From: Pseudomonas lutea
GTDB taxonomy: Bacteria; Pseudomonadota; Gammaproteobacteria; Pseudomonadales; Pseudomonadaceae
DNA: 64,000 nt
Assembly: GCF_000759445.1 (NCBI RefSeq)
Contig: NZ_JRMB01000002.1
Location: forward strand, 1,798,001-1,862,000
Reading direction: 5' to 3'
Positions 13,342-23,291 of the stretch are shown in pieces. The notes under the pieces were generated by a model. That model did not search any database and had not been told where the DNA came from. It worked only from the letters and a program-made list of their open reading frames with translations. Numbering within the stretch: the stretch's first letter is position 1; each line of letters starts with the position of its first letter. The position numbers and the translations under genes were made by a program.

Positions 13342-14136
13342 TTAAGTGGGCTGAGCAGCGGTGCGGCTGCCACGACGTTGGCGACGGACCATCTCGCCCG
13401 CAAGCGCCAGGTAAGCCAGCGCGCCGCGAGAGGTTTTGTCGTACGCCAATGCCGGCATGCCAAAGCTGGGCGCCTCGGCCAGTCGAATGTTGCGCGGAAT
13501 GACCGTGTCGTACAGCTGGTCGCCAAAGTGCTCTTTGAGCTGTGCAGAAACATCGTTGATCAGGCTAAGCCGCGGGTCGTACATGGTTCGCAGCAGACCT
13601 TCGATCTTGAGTTGCGGATTGAGCAATTCACCGATGCGCTTGATGTTATCCACAAGGTCGCTCAGACCTTCGAGCGCAAAATACTCACACTGCATGGGGA
13701 TAATCACGCCATCGGCTGCAACCAGAGCGTTGAGCGTCAACATCGAAAGCGACGGCGGGCAGTCGATGAGGATGTAGTCGTAATTCTCGCGTATGGGCGC
13801 CAACGCCGACCGCAGACGTGACTCCTTCATCTGCATTTCCAGCAGAACCACCTCAGCGGCGGTCAGGTCGCGGTTCGCGGGCAGTAACTGATATCCACCG
13901 TGCTCTGAAAAGTGCATGGCTTGATTCAGATCGCATTCACCGATGAGCAGATCATAAACAGAATGCTCGAGCCCATGCTTATCCACACCACTGCCCATCG
14001 TGGCGTTGCCTTGCGGATCCAGGTCAATCAAAAGCACTCGTCGCTTGGTAGCCACCAGCGAAGCTGCGAGATTAATGCAGGTAGTGGTTTTACCCACGCC
14101 CCCTTTTTGGTTCGCTATCGCGAATACCTTAGCCAT
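13342..14136 (-). CDS. parA: Chromosome partition ATPase ParA (Soj type)
   Basis: ParA is an ATP-dependent DNA-binding partner of ParB that moves the origin region. The 264-residue protein begins with the deviant Walker A motif QKGGVGKTTTCINLAAS (about residues 9-25), followed by LLIDLDPQGNAT (A' motif) and DYILIDCPPSLSML (Walker B). It has no N-terminal regulatory extension, as usual for chromosomal ParAs. It follows rsmG in the same direction and is likely co-transcribed with mnmG-rsmG-parB. Two perfect DnaA boxes (13646-13654, 13979-13987) lie within its coding sequence. Confidence 0.97.
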   Translation of the reverse strand: MAKVFAIANQKGGVGKTTTCINLAASLVATKRRVLLIDLDPQGNATMGSGVDKHGLEHSVYDLLIGECDLNQAMHFSEHGGYQLLPANRDLTAAEVVLLEMQMKESRLRSALAPIRENYDYILIDCPPSLSMLTLNALVAADGVIIPMQCEYFALEGLSDLVDNIKRIGELLNPQLKIEGLLRTMYDPRLSLINDVSAQLKEHFGDQLYDTVIPRNIRLAEAPSFGMPALAYDKTSRGALAYLALAGEMVRRQRRGSRTAAQPT

Positions 14137-14154
14137 TATTGCGTGTGTTCCCTG

Positions 14155-14799
14155 TCATGCCGTGCGGCGCAGTATCAGCAGATGCCGTTGACCTTGGCAA
14201 CCGGGTACGGCCAAGGCTTGCGCGCTTTCCAGACTAAAATCTGCGGGTAATGCTACCAGCTCCTCCGCTGGATGCAGACCCTTCATTGCCAGCCAGCGGG
14301 TATCACTGTCGCCCATGTGCCGCGTCCACTGTGTAAAGTCTTCGAGACTGCTGAAGGCGCGAGAGATGATGCCGTTGAATGGCAGCATGGGCTGGAATGC
14401 TTCGGCTCGGCTGTGGATAACTTCGAGATTGGAGAGCGCAAGTTCGAGTTTGACCTGAGTCAGAAAACGGGTCTTCTTGCCGTTGCTGTCCAATACTGTG
14501 ATTTTCATGTCGGGAAACAGAATGGCCAGCGGGATGCCGGGCATCCCACCGCCGCTGCCAACATCCAGCTGACGCTCACCCTCGACGAAACGCACCACAC
14601 TCAAGCTGTCCAGCAGATGACGAGACACCATCTCATCAGGGTTCCGAACGGCCGTCAGGTTGTAGGCTTTGTTCCATTTGATCAACAGGGCCAGGTATGC
14701 CAGTAGCTGGCTGTGTTGGCTCTCGCTCAAGTCGACGCCGAGCTCTCGAGCACCCACAGTCAATTCTTCGGCATGCTGCGGGGTGACCATCGAACTCAA
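14155..14799 (-). CDS. rsmG: 16S rRNA (guanine-527-N7)-methyltransferase
   Basis: RsmG methylates G527 in 16S rRNA. The 214 residues have a Rossmann SAM-binding fold with [17 protein letters not shown] (motif I) and [12 protein letters not shown] (motif II). The likely start is a TTG at 14799 that shares bases with the TGA stop of mnmG (TTGA): a GGAG lies 8 bases before this TTG, while the first ATG (14790) is too far from it, and related proteins begin [12 protein letters not shown]. The overlap implies translational coupling to mnmG. A perfect DnaA box lies at 14412-14420. Confidence 0.93.
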   Translation of the reverse strand: MSSMVTPQHAEELTVGARELGVDLSESQHSQLLAYLALLIKWNKAYNLTAVRNPDEMVSRHLLDSLSVVRFVEGERQLDVGSGGGMPGIPLAILFPDMKITVLDSNGKKTRFLTQVKLELALSNLEVIHSRAEAFQPMLPFNGIISRAFSSLEDFTQWTRHMGDSDTRWLAMKGLHPAEELVALPADFSLESAQALAVPGCQGQRHLLILRRTA

Positions 14800-16697
14800 G
14801 CGCTCTGCTCCAACTGGCGGCCCGCGCCGCGTTTTTTCAAATGAATCAGCAAAAGAGAAATTGCTGCTGGCGTCACCCCCGGAATTCGCGAGGCCTGACC
14901 TAGCGTTTCCGGTCGAGTTATCCCCAGCTTGCTCTGGATCTCTTTGGAAAGACCGGAAATACCGGTGTAGTCGATATCTGCAGGAAGCCGTGTGTTTTCG
15001 CTGCCACGCAGACGAGCGATCTCGTCTTGCTGACGGTCAATGTAACCGGCGTATTTGGTCCTGATTTCGATCTGTTCAGCTACCTGCGGGTCCGACGCAC
15101 CATGACCGGTCAGCGCAACCAGACTGGCGTAGTCGACTTCAGGGCGGCTTAGCAGATTCAGCAGATTGTATTCGTGGGTCAGCGGGGTACCGAAGTGCGC
15201 CGAGACCGCGTCGCCCTGCTCGGTACCCGGCCGGACCCAGGTCGACTTCAGACGCTGTTCTTCCAGCTCAATGCCCTCGCGCTTGGCGCAGAATGCCGCC
15301 CAGCGGGTGTCGTCCACCAAGCCGAGCGCCCGGCCCTGCTCGGTCAACCGCAGGTCCGCGTTGTCCTCGCGCAAAATCAGGCGGTATTCGGCGCGCGAGG
15401 TAAACATCCTGTAGGGCTCCTGAGTACCGAGCGTAATCAGGTCATCTACCAGCACGCCAATGTAAGCCTCATCGCGACGCGGGCACCAGCTGTCCTTGCC
15501 TTGCGCCCTGAGGGCTGCGTTGGCGCCGGCGAGCAAACCTTGTGCGCCGGCTTCTTCGTAGCCGGTCGTGCCGTTGATCTGCCCTGCGAAAAACAATCCC
15601 GCAATCACCTTGGTTTCGAGACTGTATTTCAAGTCTCGCGGATCGAAATAGTCATATTCGATGGCATAGCCCGGCCTAACGATGTGTGCGTTTTCCATAC
15701 CGCGGATGGAACGAACGATCTGCAGCTGTACGTCGAACGGTAGCGAAGTCGATATACCGTTGGGATAAAGCTCATGAGTCGTCAAACCTTCCGGTTCGAT
15801 AAACACCTGATGGCTTTCCTTGTCGGCAAACCGATGGATCTTGTCCTCGATCGATGGGCAGTACCGAGGCCCCACTCCTTCGATTTCTCCAGCAGCCGAG
15901 TACATCGGCGACCGATCCAGATTCGCCGCGATAATTTCGTGCGTGCGGGCATTCGTGTGGGTAATCCAGCAGCTGACCTGGCTAGGGTGTTGTGCCTTGG
16001 ACCCCATGAACGACATGACGGGAATCGGTGTATCACCCGGTTGTTCGGTCATCACCGAGAAATCTACCGAGCGTCCATCGATGCGTGGAGGCGTGCCTGT
16101 TTTCAGCCGACCCACTCTCAGCGGTAGCTCACGAAGCCTGCGTGCCAGTGCGATGGAGGGCGGATCACCCGCTCGACCGCCCGAATAGTTCTGCAGACCG
16201 ATGTGGATAAGTCCACCCAAAAACGTGCCTGTGGTGAGAACAACAGAATCAGCCAGAAAACGCAGCCCCATCTGGGTGACTACACCGCGCACCTGGTCTT
16301 GTTCCACGATCAGATCGTCGCACGCCTGCTGGAATATCCACAGATTGGGCTGATTTTCGATGATTTCCCTGACCGCAGCTTTGTAAAGCACACGGTCGGC
16401 CTGGGCCCTGGTGGCTCTGACAGCTGGGCCTTTACGACCATTCAGCACGCGAAATTGAATGCCGCTTTTATCGGTCGCGGTTGCCATGGCACCGCCAAGT
16501 GCATCGATCTCTTTGACCAGGTGACTTTTACCAATGCCGCCAATGGCCGGGTTGCAGCTCATCTGGCCGAGGGTTTCCACGTTGTGCGTAAGCAGCAGGG
16601 TAGTAGCACCCATACGTGCAGACGCCAGTGCTGCCTCGGTACCGGCATGACCGCCGCCGATGACGATCACTTGAAAACGGGAAGGGAAATCCACCAC
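14796..16697 (-). CDS. mnmG: tRNA uridine-5-carboxymethylaminomethyl modification enzyme MnmG (GidA)
   Basis: MnmG, with MnmE, installs the cmnm5 group on wobble U34 of several tRNAs, using FAD. The 633-residue protein has the N-terminal dinucleotide-binding motif [19 protein letters not shown], the [17 protein letters not shown] signature and [17 protein letters not shown]. Two GTG codons at the beginning (MVDFPSRF) fit homologues that start MVDFP; I use the first, behind GAGGTGC. It is the first gene of the mnmG-rsmG-parA-parB run. Its promoter region overlaps the second origin-like sequence. Confidence 0.97.
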   Translation of the reverse strand: MVDFPSRFQVIVIGGGHAGTEAALASARMGATTLLLTHNVETLGQMSCNPAIGGIGKSHLVKEIDALGGAMATATDKSGIQFRVLNGRKGPAVRATRAQADRVLYKAAVREIIENQPNLWIFQQACDDLIVEQDQVRGVVTQMGLRFLADSVVLTTGTFLGGLIHIGLQNYSGGRAGDPPSIALARRLRELPLRVGRLKTGTPPRIDGRSVDFSVMTEQPGDTPIPVMSFMGSKAQHPSQVSCWITHTNARTHEIIAANLDRSPMYSAAGEIEGVGPRYCPSIEDKIHRFADKESHQVFIEPEGLTTHELYPNGISTSLPFDVQLQIVRSIRGMENAHIVRPGYAIEYDYFDPRDLKYSLETKVIAGLFFAGQINGTTGYEEAGAQGLLAGANAALRAQGKDSWCPRRDEAYIGVLVDDLITLGTQEPYRMFTSRAEYRLILREDNADLRLTEQGRALGLVDDTRWAAFCAKREGIELEEQRLKSTWVRPGTEQGDAVSAHFGTPLTHEYNLLNLLSRPEVDYASLVALTGHGASDPQVAEQIEIRTKYAGYIDRQQDEIARLRGSENTRLPADIDYTGISGLSKEIQSKLGITRPETLGQASRIPGVTPAAISLLLIHLKKRGAGRQLEQSA

Positions 16698-16792
16698 GCA
16701 CCTCGTGCCTGTTGATTGGGGGAATAGGATTGGGCGGCAAGTATAGGCACTTACCCCAGCCTAAGGAACCTGATGCGCAAAATTTAACCAAG

Positions 16793-17066
16793 TGTGGATA
16801 AGGCGCGCTATAGAAATTAAAAAGAAAGAAATTTATAAGATCTTTGTTTTTATGTTTATTTCTACTGGGCAACTTTTCTGTGGATAAATCAACACAGGCC
16901 TTATAGAACGTGATGTACAGAATACTTAAGGTCTGTGGTAATGTGCATCGGAGGCCATTGGATAACCTATTTAAGCCTGTGGATTAAAAGCCTACTTGTC
17001 CACAGGCGTGTTTATCCTCATGCTGAACGCCCGTTTATCAACTGACCTTAGGCCCGCTTATGCACA
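16793..17066. other. Second origin-like region between mnmG and mnmE
   Basis: The 519-base gap between mnmG and mnmE has no gene. It holds perfect DnaA boxes at 16793-16801 (-), 16879-16887 (-) and TTATGCACA at 17058-17066 (+), plus one-mismatch boxes at 16978-16986, 16996-17004 and 17012-17020. Between the first two is a strongly A/T-rich stretch (about 16812-16865) of the type that melts at origins. From memory, Pseudomonas studies report a second autonomously replicating segment a few kilobases from the dnaA-linked origin; this region fits that description. Promoters for mnmG must also lie here. Confidence 0.6.
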
Positions 17067-17216
17067 GGGCTCATATCAACGTGAAATCGTGCTGAGGCCA
17101 AATTTGGCGCGAGTTCAGCCACACCCATTGCGCCATGAGCTGACAGGACAGTCGAAAAAAGTAGATTGGGGAGGGGCAGACCAACCTGATTAGCCTGCCT
17201 TTAGGAGAGCGATGCG

Positions 17217-18587
17217 TTACTTGCCTATGCAGAAGCTGGAAAATATCCGTCCCAATAAATCGTCTGAGGTGAACGAACCCGTGATTTCGCCTAAAGACTG
17301 CTGCGCCTGGCGCAGATCTTCGGCAAGCAACTCCCCAGCCCCCGCCAAGGTCAGCTGAGAGCGACCATGCTCGAGGGAGGCGCTTGCTTCGTGCAGCGCC
17401 TCGAGGTGGCGCCGCCTTGCGCTGAAGCTTCCTTCAGCCGCTTGCTGATATCCCATGCAGGCCTTCAGATGCTCGCGCAGAAGCTCAACGCCTTCACCAC
17501 CGGCTTTGGCACTAAGGCTGATCGTCACATGCCCATCGACGCTGGTGGACAGCTGCACAGCTTCATCGCTCAGGTCGACCTTGTTGCGAATCAGGGTAAC
17601 GTTGGCGGGGTCAGGTCGCAGGTCGAGAAACTCGGGCCAGAGTGCAAACGGATCGTCCGCTTCCGGCGCCGTTGCATCCACCACCAGCAAAATTCTGTCA
17701 GCCTGGCCTATTGCCTGGAGCGCACGCTGGACACCAATTTTTTCGACTTGATCGTCTGTATTACGCAGTCCCGCAGTATCGACCACATGGAGCGGCATAC
17801 CATCAATGTGGATATGTTCGCGCAGGACATCCCGGGTGGTACCTGCGATTTCCGTCACGATCGCCGCCTCTTTACCGGCAAGGGCGTTCAGCAGGCTCGA
17901 CTTACCGGCGTTAGGCCTGCCGGCAATGACCACATTCATGCCGTCTCTGAGGAGGGCACCCTGGTTAGCTTCCCGCCATACTGTGGATAACTGCGCCCTC
18001 ACGCTATCCAGCATTGTCAGCACATGGCCGTCTGCGAGGAAGTCGATTTCCTCTTCAGGAAAATCAATCGCCGCTTCGACATAAATTCTCAGGCTGATCA
18101 GCTTTTCCGTGAGCTCATGGACTCGCTGGGAAAAAGCACCCTGCAGTGATCTCAGCGCGTTGCGCGCCGCTTGTGCAGAGCTCGCCTCAATGAGGTCGGC
18201 TATTGCCTCTGCCTGGGCCAGGTCAAGTTTGTCATTAAGAAACGCGCGTTCGCTGAACTCGCCCGGGCGCGCCAGGCGGCATCCCAGCTGCACGCAACGC
18301 TCAAGCAACATGTCCAGAACAACAGGCCCGCCATGCCCCTGAAGTTCGAGCACATCCTCACCGGTAAACGAATGAGGACCAGAAAAGTAGAGACCAATGC
18401 CTACGTCGATTACCGCGCCATTTACCCCTTTGAAAGCGCCGTAATGCGCATAACGAGGTTGAGGCAGTTTGCCGAGAATTGCCTCGGCACATTTGCCAGC
18501 GTGGGGGCCGGAAACTCGAATGATACCGACACCTCCTCGGCCGGGAGCCGTCGCGATGGCCGCAATGGTTTCAAAAAGGACATTCAT
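17217..18587 (-). CDS. mnmE: tRNA modification GTPase MnmE (TrmE)
   Basis: MnmE is the K-loop GTPase partner of MnmG in wobble uridine modification. The 456 residues comprise an N-terminal formyl-THF-binding domain ([20 protein letters not shown]), a helical domain, and an inserted G domain with [16 protein letters not shown] (G1), DTAGLR (G3) and RNKVDL (G4). It ends FCIGK, with the essential C-terminal Cys. It lies 76 bases after yidC, behind a terminator-like hairpin. A DnaA box at 17992-18000 is inside the gene. Confidence 0.98.
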   Translation of the reverse strand: MNVLFETIAAIATAPGRGGVGIIRVSGPHAGKCAEAILGKLPQPRYAHYGAFKGVNGAVIDVGIGLYFSGPHSFTGEDVLELQGHGGPVVLDMLLERCVQLGCRLARPGEFSERAFLNDKLDLAQAEAIADLIEASSAQAARNALRSLQGAFSQRVHELTEKLISLRIYVEAAIDFPEEEIDFLADGHVLTMLDSVRAQLSTVWREANQGALLRDGMNVVIAGRPNAGKSSLLNALAGKEAAIVTEIAGTTRDVLREHIHIDGMPLHVVDTAGLRNTDDQVEKIGVQRALQAIGQADRILLVVDATAPEADDPFALWPEFLDLRPDPANVTLIRNKVDLSDEAVQLSTSVDGHVTISLSAKAGGEGVELLREHLKACMGYQQAAEGSFSARRRHLEALHEASASLEHGRSQLTLAGAGELLAEDLRQAQQSLGEITGSFTSDDLLGRIFSSFCIGK

Positions 18588-18617
18588 GGCCGACTCCTGA
18601 AGAACTGACGGATAGCA

Positions 18618-18640
18618 AAACGCCCCACGAGGGGGCGTTT
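18618..18640 (-). terminator. Hairpin between yidC and mnmE, likely terminator
   Basis: AAACGCCCC (18618-18626) pairs with GGGGCGTTT (18632-18640). On the minus strand the stem is followed by TTTTGC, so it resembles a short intrinsic terminator just after the yidC stop. mnmE starts 31 bases further on, so some read-through or a separate promoter is possible. Confidence 0.7.
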
Positions 18641-18663
18641 GAAGAACTTGTTAACAGGGTAGA

Positions 18664-20343
18664 TCAGGCTTCAGCTTTCTTGGCTTTCGCTTCGATGCTG
18701 CGGGTGATGTACCACTGTTGAGTAATGGACAAGGTGTTGTTCACAACCCAGTACAGCACCAGACCGGCAGGGAACCACAGGAAGAAGAACGTAAAGATGA
18801 TTGGCATCAACTTCATGACCTTCGCCTGCATCGGATCCGGAGGAGTCGGGTTCAGACGCTGCTGGATGAACATGGTGGCGCCCATGATGATTGGCAGGAT
18901 AAAGAACGGGTCTTTGATCGACAGGTCGGTTATCCACAGGAGCCAAGGCGCCTGGCGCATCTCGACGCTTTCCAGCAGTACCCAGTACAGGGAAAGGAAC
19001 ACCGGCATCTGCACCAGAATCGGCAAGCACCCACCCAGCGGGTTGATCTTTTCTTTCTTGTACAGCTCCATCATTGATTGAGACAGCTTCTGACGATCAT
19101 CGCCATGCTGTTCTTTCAACGCGGCGAGTCGAGGCGCAACTGCACGCATCCTGGCCATGGATTTATAACTGGCGGCCGACAGCGGGAAGAAAAGCCCTTT
19201 GATCAGCATCGTCAGGAAAATGATCGACCAACCCCAGTTACCCACAAGGCTGTGAATATGTTGCAACAGCCAGAAAATGGGTTGGGCAATGAACCACAGA
19301 ATGCCGTAATCCACTGTCAGTTCCAGACCTGGGGATAACTCCTTCAGGACTGCCTGACTCTTCGGGCCGGCGTAAAGCGTAGCGGTCGTTTCAGCTTTGG
19401 CGCCAGGTGCGACAGTCAATGCCGGCCCAGTGAAACCGATGATGTAATTGCCAGCGCTGTCTTTACGAGTGGTAACGGTGTTGCTGTCAGCCTTGTTCGG
19501 AATCCAGGCGGTCACGAAGTAATGTTGCAACCAGGCAACCCACCCGCCCTGAACAGTGTCTTTCACCGATCCTTTGTCGATGTCCTTCATGGAAACCTTT
19601 TTGTAGGGTTCCGAAGGCGTCCACATGGCAGCGCCCAGGTAGGTGGCTGTCCCTGTCGCCGTAGTCGAGGATGGATCGGCGCTCGCATCGCGTTTCAACT
19701 GTGCGAACAGGCTACCGTTCCACTGCTGCGCGCTCTGGTTGTCAATCACGTAGGAAACGGTCAGGTCATACAGGCCACGTTTGAACGTAAAGCGCTTGAT
19801 GTAATTAACGCCACCATCGCTGAACTTCAGGTCGACGACCAGATCATTCTGGCCGTCGGCCAGCTGGAAACTTTTCTGCGTAGCCGAATAAACCGGACGA
19901 CCAGAGGCTCGAGCGTCGGGACCGTTTGCGCCAGTCAGACCGCTCTGAGCAAGGAAAATCCGCTCGCCGCCGTTATCGAACAGCTGGAAAGGAATTTCGG
20001 GATGGTCCTGACGGCGTGGATACAGCGGCAAACGAAGCTGCACCACATCGCCGCCTACCGGATCAATTTCCAGATTGAGGACGTCAGTCTTCACCTGGAT
20101 CAGATCTTTGCTGGTGGCCACGGGGATTTCCGCGGGCGCAGCGACTTCGCCTGTAGCGCTAGGGACGTCTGCATTGGCAGTCGCTGAACCTTGCGGAGCA
20201 TCAGGAATAGCGGATGTATTGGTGGTGGCAGCAACATTCTGAGTCGGCAAGGCAGCCTGACCGTAGTCCTGGTTCCATTTCAGGACACCGACATAGGTCA
20301 CGATTGCCAGGGCGACGATCAGGATCGTGCGTTTAATATCCAT
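18664..20343 (-). CDS. yidC: Membrane protein insertase YidC
   Basis: YidC inserts and folds inner-membrane proteins, alone or with SecYEG; ATP synthase subunit c is a classic substrate. The 559 residues start with a membrane anchor (MDIKRTILIVALAIVTYVGV), then a large periplasmic beta domain (about 60-350), then five conserved membrane helices with WGWSIIFLTMLIKGLFFPLS, NPLGGCLPILVQMPVFLSLY and LVLYWVVNNTLSITQQWYI. The tail is short and basic. It follows yidD closely. A DnaA box lies at 18930-18938. Confidence 0.98.
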   Translation of the reverse strand: MDIKRTILIVALAIVTYVGVLKWNQDYGQAALPTQNVAATTNTSAIPDAPQGSATANADVPSATGEVAAPAEIPVATSKDLIQVKTDVLNLEIDPVGGDVVQLRLPLYPRRQDHPEIPFQLFDNGGERIFLAQSGLTGANGPDARASGRPVYSATQKSFQLADGQNDLVVDLKFSDGGVNYIKRFTFKRGLYDLTVSYVIDNQSAQQWNGSLFAQLKRDASADPSSTTATGTATYLGAAMWTPSEPYKKVSMKDIDKGSVKDTVQGGWVAWLQHYFVTAWIPNKADSNTVTTRKDSAGNYIIGFTGPALTVAPGAKAETTATLYAGPKSQAVLKELSPGLELTVDYGILWFIAQPIFWLLQHIHSLVGNWGWSIIFLTMLIKGLFFPLSAASYKSMARMRAVAPRLAALKEQHGDDRQKLSQSMMELYKKEKINPLGGCLPILVQMPVFLSLYWVLLESVEMRQAPWLLWITDLSIKDPFFILPIIMGATMFIQQRLNPTPPDPMQAKVMKLMPIIFTFFFLWFPAGLVLYWVVNNTLSITQQWYITRSIEAKAKKAEA

Positions 20344-20345
20344 GA

Positions 20346-20591
20346 TTACTCGGCCATCGAAGAGGAACGGGAGGTGGGAGCAGGTGGAACCGGGTCATAA
20401 CCACCGGGATTCCACGGATGACACCGACCTAAGCGACGTAAGGTCAGCCAGCCACCACGCACCAGACCATAATTTTCAATGGCCTCGTACGCGTAGCAGG
20501 AGCAACTGGGGTAGAAACGACAGTGACTGGCCATCAGGGGACTGATGGCATAGCGGTAAAACTGGATCGGAACGAGCGCCAGTTTACGCAT
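20346..20591 (-). CDS. yidD: Membrane protein insertion efficiency factor YidD
   Basis: YidD is a small membrane-associated protein that helps YidC. The 81 residues have the family core: [32 protein letters not shown] and a C-terminal [18 protein letters not shown], with three characteristic cysteines. Its start overlaps the end of rnpA by 8 bases and yidC begins 2 bases after its stop, the arrangement seen in most gammaproteobacteria. Confidence 0.96.
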   Translation of the reverse strand: MRKLALVPIQFYRYAISPLMASHCRFYPSCSCYAYEAIENYGLVRGGWLTLRRLGRCHPWNPGGYDPVPPAPTSRSSSMAE

Positions 20592-20988
20592 CAGGACTGT
20601 CTACCCCCGCAGTTTCGGTTTTAAGTTCGGGATCGGGCCGGCTGCGCGCCAGACGTTTCCAGAGCTTGCCGAAATGCTGAATCAATTCGGGGTTTTCAAT
20701 GTCACCCAAGCCTTTGCGCGCGACGACGACGATATCCCATCCGACCAGGGTGTCCTGGTGAAGGCGAAACGACTCACGCATCAGGCGTTTCAAGCGGTTG
20801 CGCTCAACGGAGAGCTTCACACTCTTCTTCCCGATCACCAGCCCGAGACGGGGATGATCAAGATCGTTGTTGCGCACAAGGAGCAGGAGATTTTTCCCCG
20901 GAACCTTGCCGGTGGGGGAGTCAAAGACTGCCTTGAAATGCCGGGGGGTCAGCAAACGCTTTTCCCGACTGAAGTCCTGACTCACCAC
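20584..20988 (-). CDS. rnpA: Ribonuclease P protein component
   Basis: RnpA is the protein subunit of RNase P, which trims the 5' end of pre-tRNA. The 134-residue basic protein has the family core near residues 49-80: [20 protein letters not shown] followed by [11 protein letters not shown], the RNR motif. It begins with two GTG codons ([13 protein letters not shown]); I use the first, as homologues begin MVS-DF. It lies 13 bases after rpmH. Confidence 0.95.
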   Translation of the reverse strand: MVSQDFSREKRLLTPRHFKAVFDSPTGKVPGKNLLLLVRNNDLDHPRLGLVIGKKSVKLSVERNRLKRLMRESFRLHQDTLVGWDIVVVARKGLGDIENPELIQHFGKLWKRLARSRPDPELKTETAGVDSPDA

Positions 20989-21001
20989 CTGTGCCGATTA
21001 A

Positions 21002-21136
21002 TCAAACTGCCAGACGCTTACGGCCTTTGGCGCGACGACGCGACAGGACTGCGCGACCGTTTTTGGTGGCCATACGAGCACGGAAACCGTGGGTGCGAGC
21101 GCGCTTGATAGTGCTGGGTTGGAAAGTACGTTTCAT
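21002..21136 (-). CDS. rpmH: 50S ribosomal protein L34
   Basis: The 44-residue protein, too short for many gene callers, reads [20 protein letters not shown] and continues with [20 protein letters not shown], ending RLAV. This is the full L34 sequence, very rich in Arg and Lys. It starts at ATG 21136 and stops at TGA 21002-21004. It is the first gene of the rpmH-rnpA-yidD-yidC run leading away from oriC. Confidence 0.98.
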
Positions 21137-21196
21137 GGCGTGTTACCTGGTTCGTCCACAACGGGCCGGAATGGCCCCCGTTTTAAGAGACCGGGG

Positions 21197-21225
21197 ATTC
21201 TAGAGAAAGCGGGCTCGCAGGTCAA
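21197..21225 (-). promoter_or_regulatory. Sigma-70 promoter of rpmH
   Basis: On the minus strand TTGACC (21220-21225) and TAGAAT (21197-21202) are 17 bases apart, a near-consensus promoter about 60 bases before the rpmH start and at the left edge of the origin region. Confidence 0.8.
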
Positions 21226-21239
21226 TTTCCAACCAACGT

Positions 21240-21660
21240 TTCTTGCATTTAGTTCCTGCTGTGCATTCATCGACAGCGACCGATCAGCCGGTGCATGCTT
21301 CGAACCCAAATATAGAAATAAAGAAGGAAGGTATTTAAAGCTTTTTTGTAAAGCTTATAAAAGCTTAGGGCGATAGGATCTGTGGATAAAGCTCTGAGGG
21401 CCAAGTATTTCGTTGTGTACAGAGGGATGAAAGCCTGTCCAAAAGCAGTGCCCCGGCTGTGCGGCGGCTGATTACAAGCTGTGTGCAACTCCGCAGGTTA
21501 TCCACAGGGGGCTTATCCACAGCCTTCAACCCTGTGTTATGCAATGGGCTGACGTCATGTTATCCACAGAGCTTATCTATCCACGGAGAGGCGTCGTTTT
21601 AAGCACCTACACCCGGATTTCATGCATTAGTGCCCCACCTTCATGTGGATAAGTCAGCTT
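21240..21660. other. oriC: Chromosomal replication origin oriC
   Basis: The 584-base gap between rpmH and dnaA has no gene and carries five perfect DnaA boxes: 21381-21389 (-), 21497-21505 (+), 21512-21520 (+), 21560-21568 (+) and 21644-21652 (-). To their left is an A/T-rich segment (about 21306-21366) with three AAAGCTT copies at 21337, 21350 and 21360, a good candidate for the unwinding element. A GATC lies next to the first box (21377-21380). Gene polarity diverges here, as expected for the bidirectional origin, and rpmH-oriC-dnaA is the known Pseudomonas layout. Confidence 0.93.
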
Positions 21661-21674
21661 CGGGTGGTTACAAT
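21644..21674 (+). promoter_or_regulatory. Putative dnaA promoter overlapped by a DnaA box
   Basis: TACAAT at 21669-21674 is a good -10 element, 46 bases before the dnaA start. The position of a -35 element falls inside the DnaA box 21644-21652, so DnaA bound there would block RNA polymerase: autorepression is the likely logic. The -35 itself is poor, so the assignment is tentative. Confidence 0.5.
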
Positions 21675-21720
21675 GGCGGCTTGTTTTTGCCTCACCGGCT
21701 TCAGAATCTAGGGGATATTT

Positions 21721-23256
21721 GTGTCAGTGGAACTTTGGCAGCAATGCGTTGAGCTTTTGCGCGATGAGCTGCCTGCCCAGCAATTCAACACCTGGATCCG
21801 TCCGTTGCAGGTTGAAGCCGAAGGCGATGAACTGCGCGTGTATGCGCCCAATCGATTTGTACTGGACTGGGTCAATGAGAAGTACTTGGGTCGGCTGCTC
21901 GAGTTACTCAGCGAGCACGGTCAAGGAATCGCGCCATCCCTGTCCTTATTAATAGGAAGCAAACGTAGCTCGGCCCCACGTGCCGCGCCGAATGCACCGC
22001 TGGCTGCGGCTGCCGCCGCGTCTCAAGCTGCCGAGATAGCGGCCACCAGCGAAGCGCCCGTTCCCCCGCGCGCACCGCAGGTCGTTTCAACTTCTGCTCC
22101 TATGATCCAAACCTCGTTGAATGTTGAAGACGAACCCTCTCGGGCTAGCTTCGATCCGATGGCGGGTGCCAGTTCCCAGCAAGCTCCAGCCCGCGCCGAG
22201 CAGCGTAACGTTCAGGTTGAGGGCGCGCTCAAGCACACCAGCTATCTCAACAGGACCTTCACGTTCGAAAACTTTGTCGAAGGCAAGTCCAACCAGCTGG
22301 CACGAGCGGCCGCCTGGCAGGTAGCGGATAATCCCAAGCATGGCTATAACCCCCTCTTTCTTTATGGCGGTGTGGGCCTGGGTAAAACTCACCTGATGCA
22401 TGCTGTGGGTAACCATCTGCTCAAGAAAAACCCGAACGCCAAGGTCGTTTATCTGCACTCCGAGCGGTTTGTGGCGGATATGGTCAAGGCGCTCCAACTC
22501 AACGCCATTAATGAGTTCAAGCGCTTCTATCGCTCCGTTGACGCGCTCCTGATCGATGACATTCAGTTCTTTGCGCGCAAGGAGCGCTCTCAGGAGGAGT
22601 TTTTCCACACCTTCAACGCCCTTCTTGAGGGTGGTCAGCAGGTTATTCTCACCAGTGACCGTTACCCTAAAGAGATCGAAGGGCTTGAAGAGCGTCTGAA
22701 GTCACGTTTCGGTTGGGGGCTGACGGTAGCCGTTGAGCCTCCAGAGCTGGAAACACGGGTCGCTATTTTGATGAAGAAGGCGGATCAGGCGAAAGTCGAT
22801 CTGCCTCACGACGCTGCGTTCTTTATTGCCCAGCGTATCCGTTCCAACGTGCGTGAGCTTGAGGGTGCGCTGAAGCGCGTCATCGCCCATTCGCACTTCA
22901 TGGGCCGCGACATCACCATTGAATTGATCCGCGAATCGTTGAAGGACTTGCTCGCCCTACAAGACAAGCTGGTAAGTGTGGATAACATCCAGCGTACCGT
23001 TGCCGAATATTACAAAATCAAAATCTCCGACCTGCTGTCCAAGCGTCGTTCGAGGTCCGTCGCGCGACCGCGCCAGGTGGCGATGGCATTGTCCAAGGAA
23101 CTGACCAACCACAGCCTTCCGGAAATCGGTGATGTGTTTGGCGGCCGAGATCACACCACGGTGTTACATGCGTGCCGCAAGATTAACGAATTGAAAGAAT
23201 CCGATGCGGACATCCGCGAGGACTACAAGAACTTGCTGCGTACGTTAACAACGTGA
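21721..23256 (+). CDS. dnaA: Chromosomal replication initiator protein DnaA
   Basis: DnaA binds the 9-mer boxes in oriC, melts the origin and loads DnaB. The 511 residues comprise the N-terminal domain I ([20 protein letters not shown]), a long Ala/Pro/Ser-rich linker (about 85-165), the AAA+ domain III with Walker A GGVGLGKT (216-223) and Walker [10 protein letters not shown], and domain IV with the box-binding signature [15 protein letters not shown]. The start is a GTG behind AGGGGA. The long linker is typical of fluorescent pseudomonads. A DnaA box lies within the gene at 22977-22985. Confidence 0.99.
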   Translation: MSVELWQQCVELLRDELPAQQFNTWIRPLQVEAEGDELRVYAPNRFVLDWVNEKYLGRLLELLSEHGQGIAPSLSLLIGSKRSSAPRAAPNAPLAAAAAASQAAEIAATSEAPVPPRAPQVVSTSAPMIQTSLNVEDEPSRASFDPMAGASSQQAPARAEQRNVQVEGALKHTSYLNRTFTFENFVEGKSNQLARAAAWQVADNPKHGYNPLFLYGGVGLGKTHLMHAVGNHLLKKNPNAKVVYLHSERFVADMVKALQLNAINEFKRFYRSVDALLIDDIQFFARKERSQEEFFHTFNALLEGGQQVILTSDRYPKEIEGLEERLKSRFGWGLTVAVEPPELETRVAILMKKADQAKVDLPHDAAFFIAQRIRSNVRELEGALKRVIAHSHFMGRDITIELIRESLKDLLALQDKLVSVDNIQRTVAEYYKIKISDLLSKRRSRSVARPRQVAMALSKELTNHSLPEIGDVFGGRDHTTVLHACRKINELKESDADIREDYKNLLRTLTT

Positions 23257-23291
23257 TGCCGTCGCAGCTTATCAAGGCAAGGGACTAGACC

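Noticed and set aside
12520..13821. 433-codon plus-strand frame opposite parB and parA
   Set aside because: It spans two clear genes and their junction in antisense and has no recognisable protein feature.
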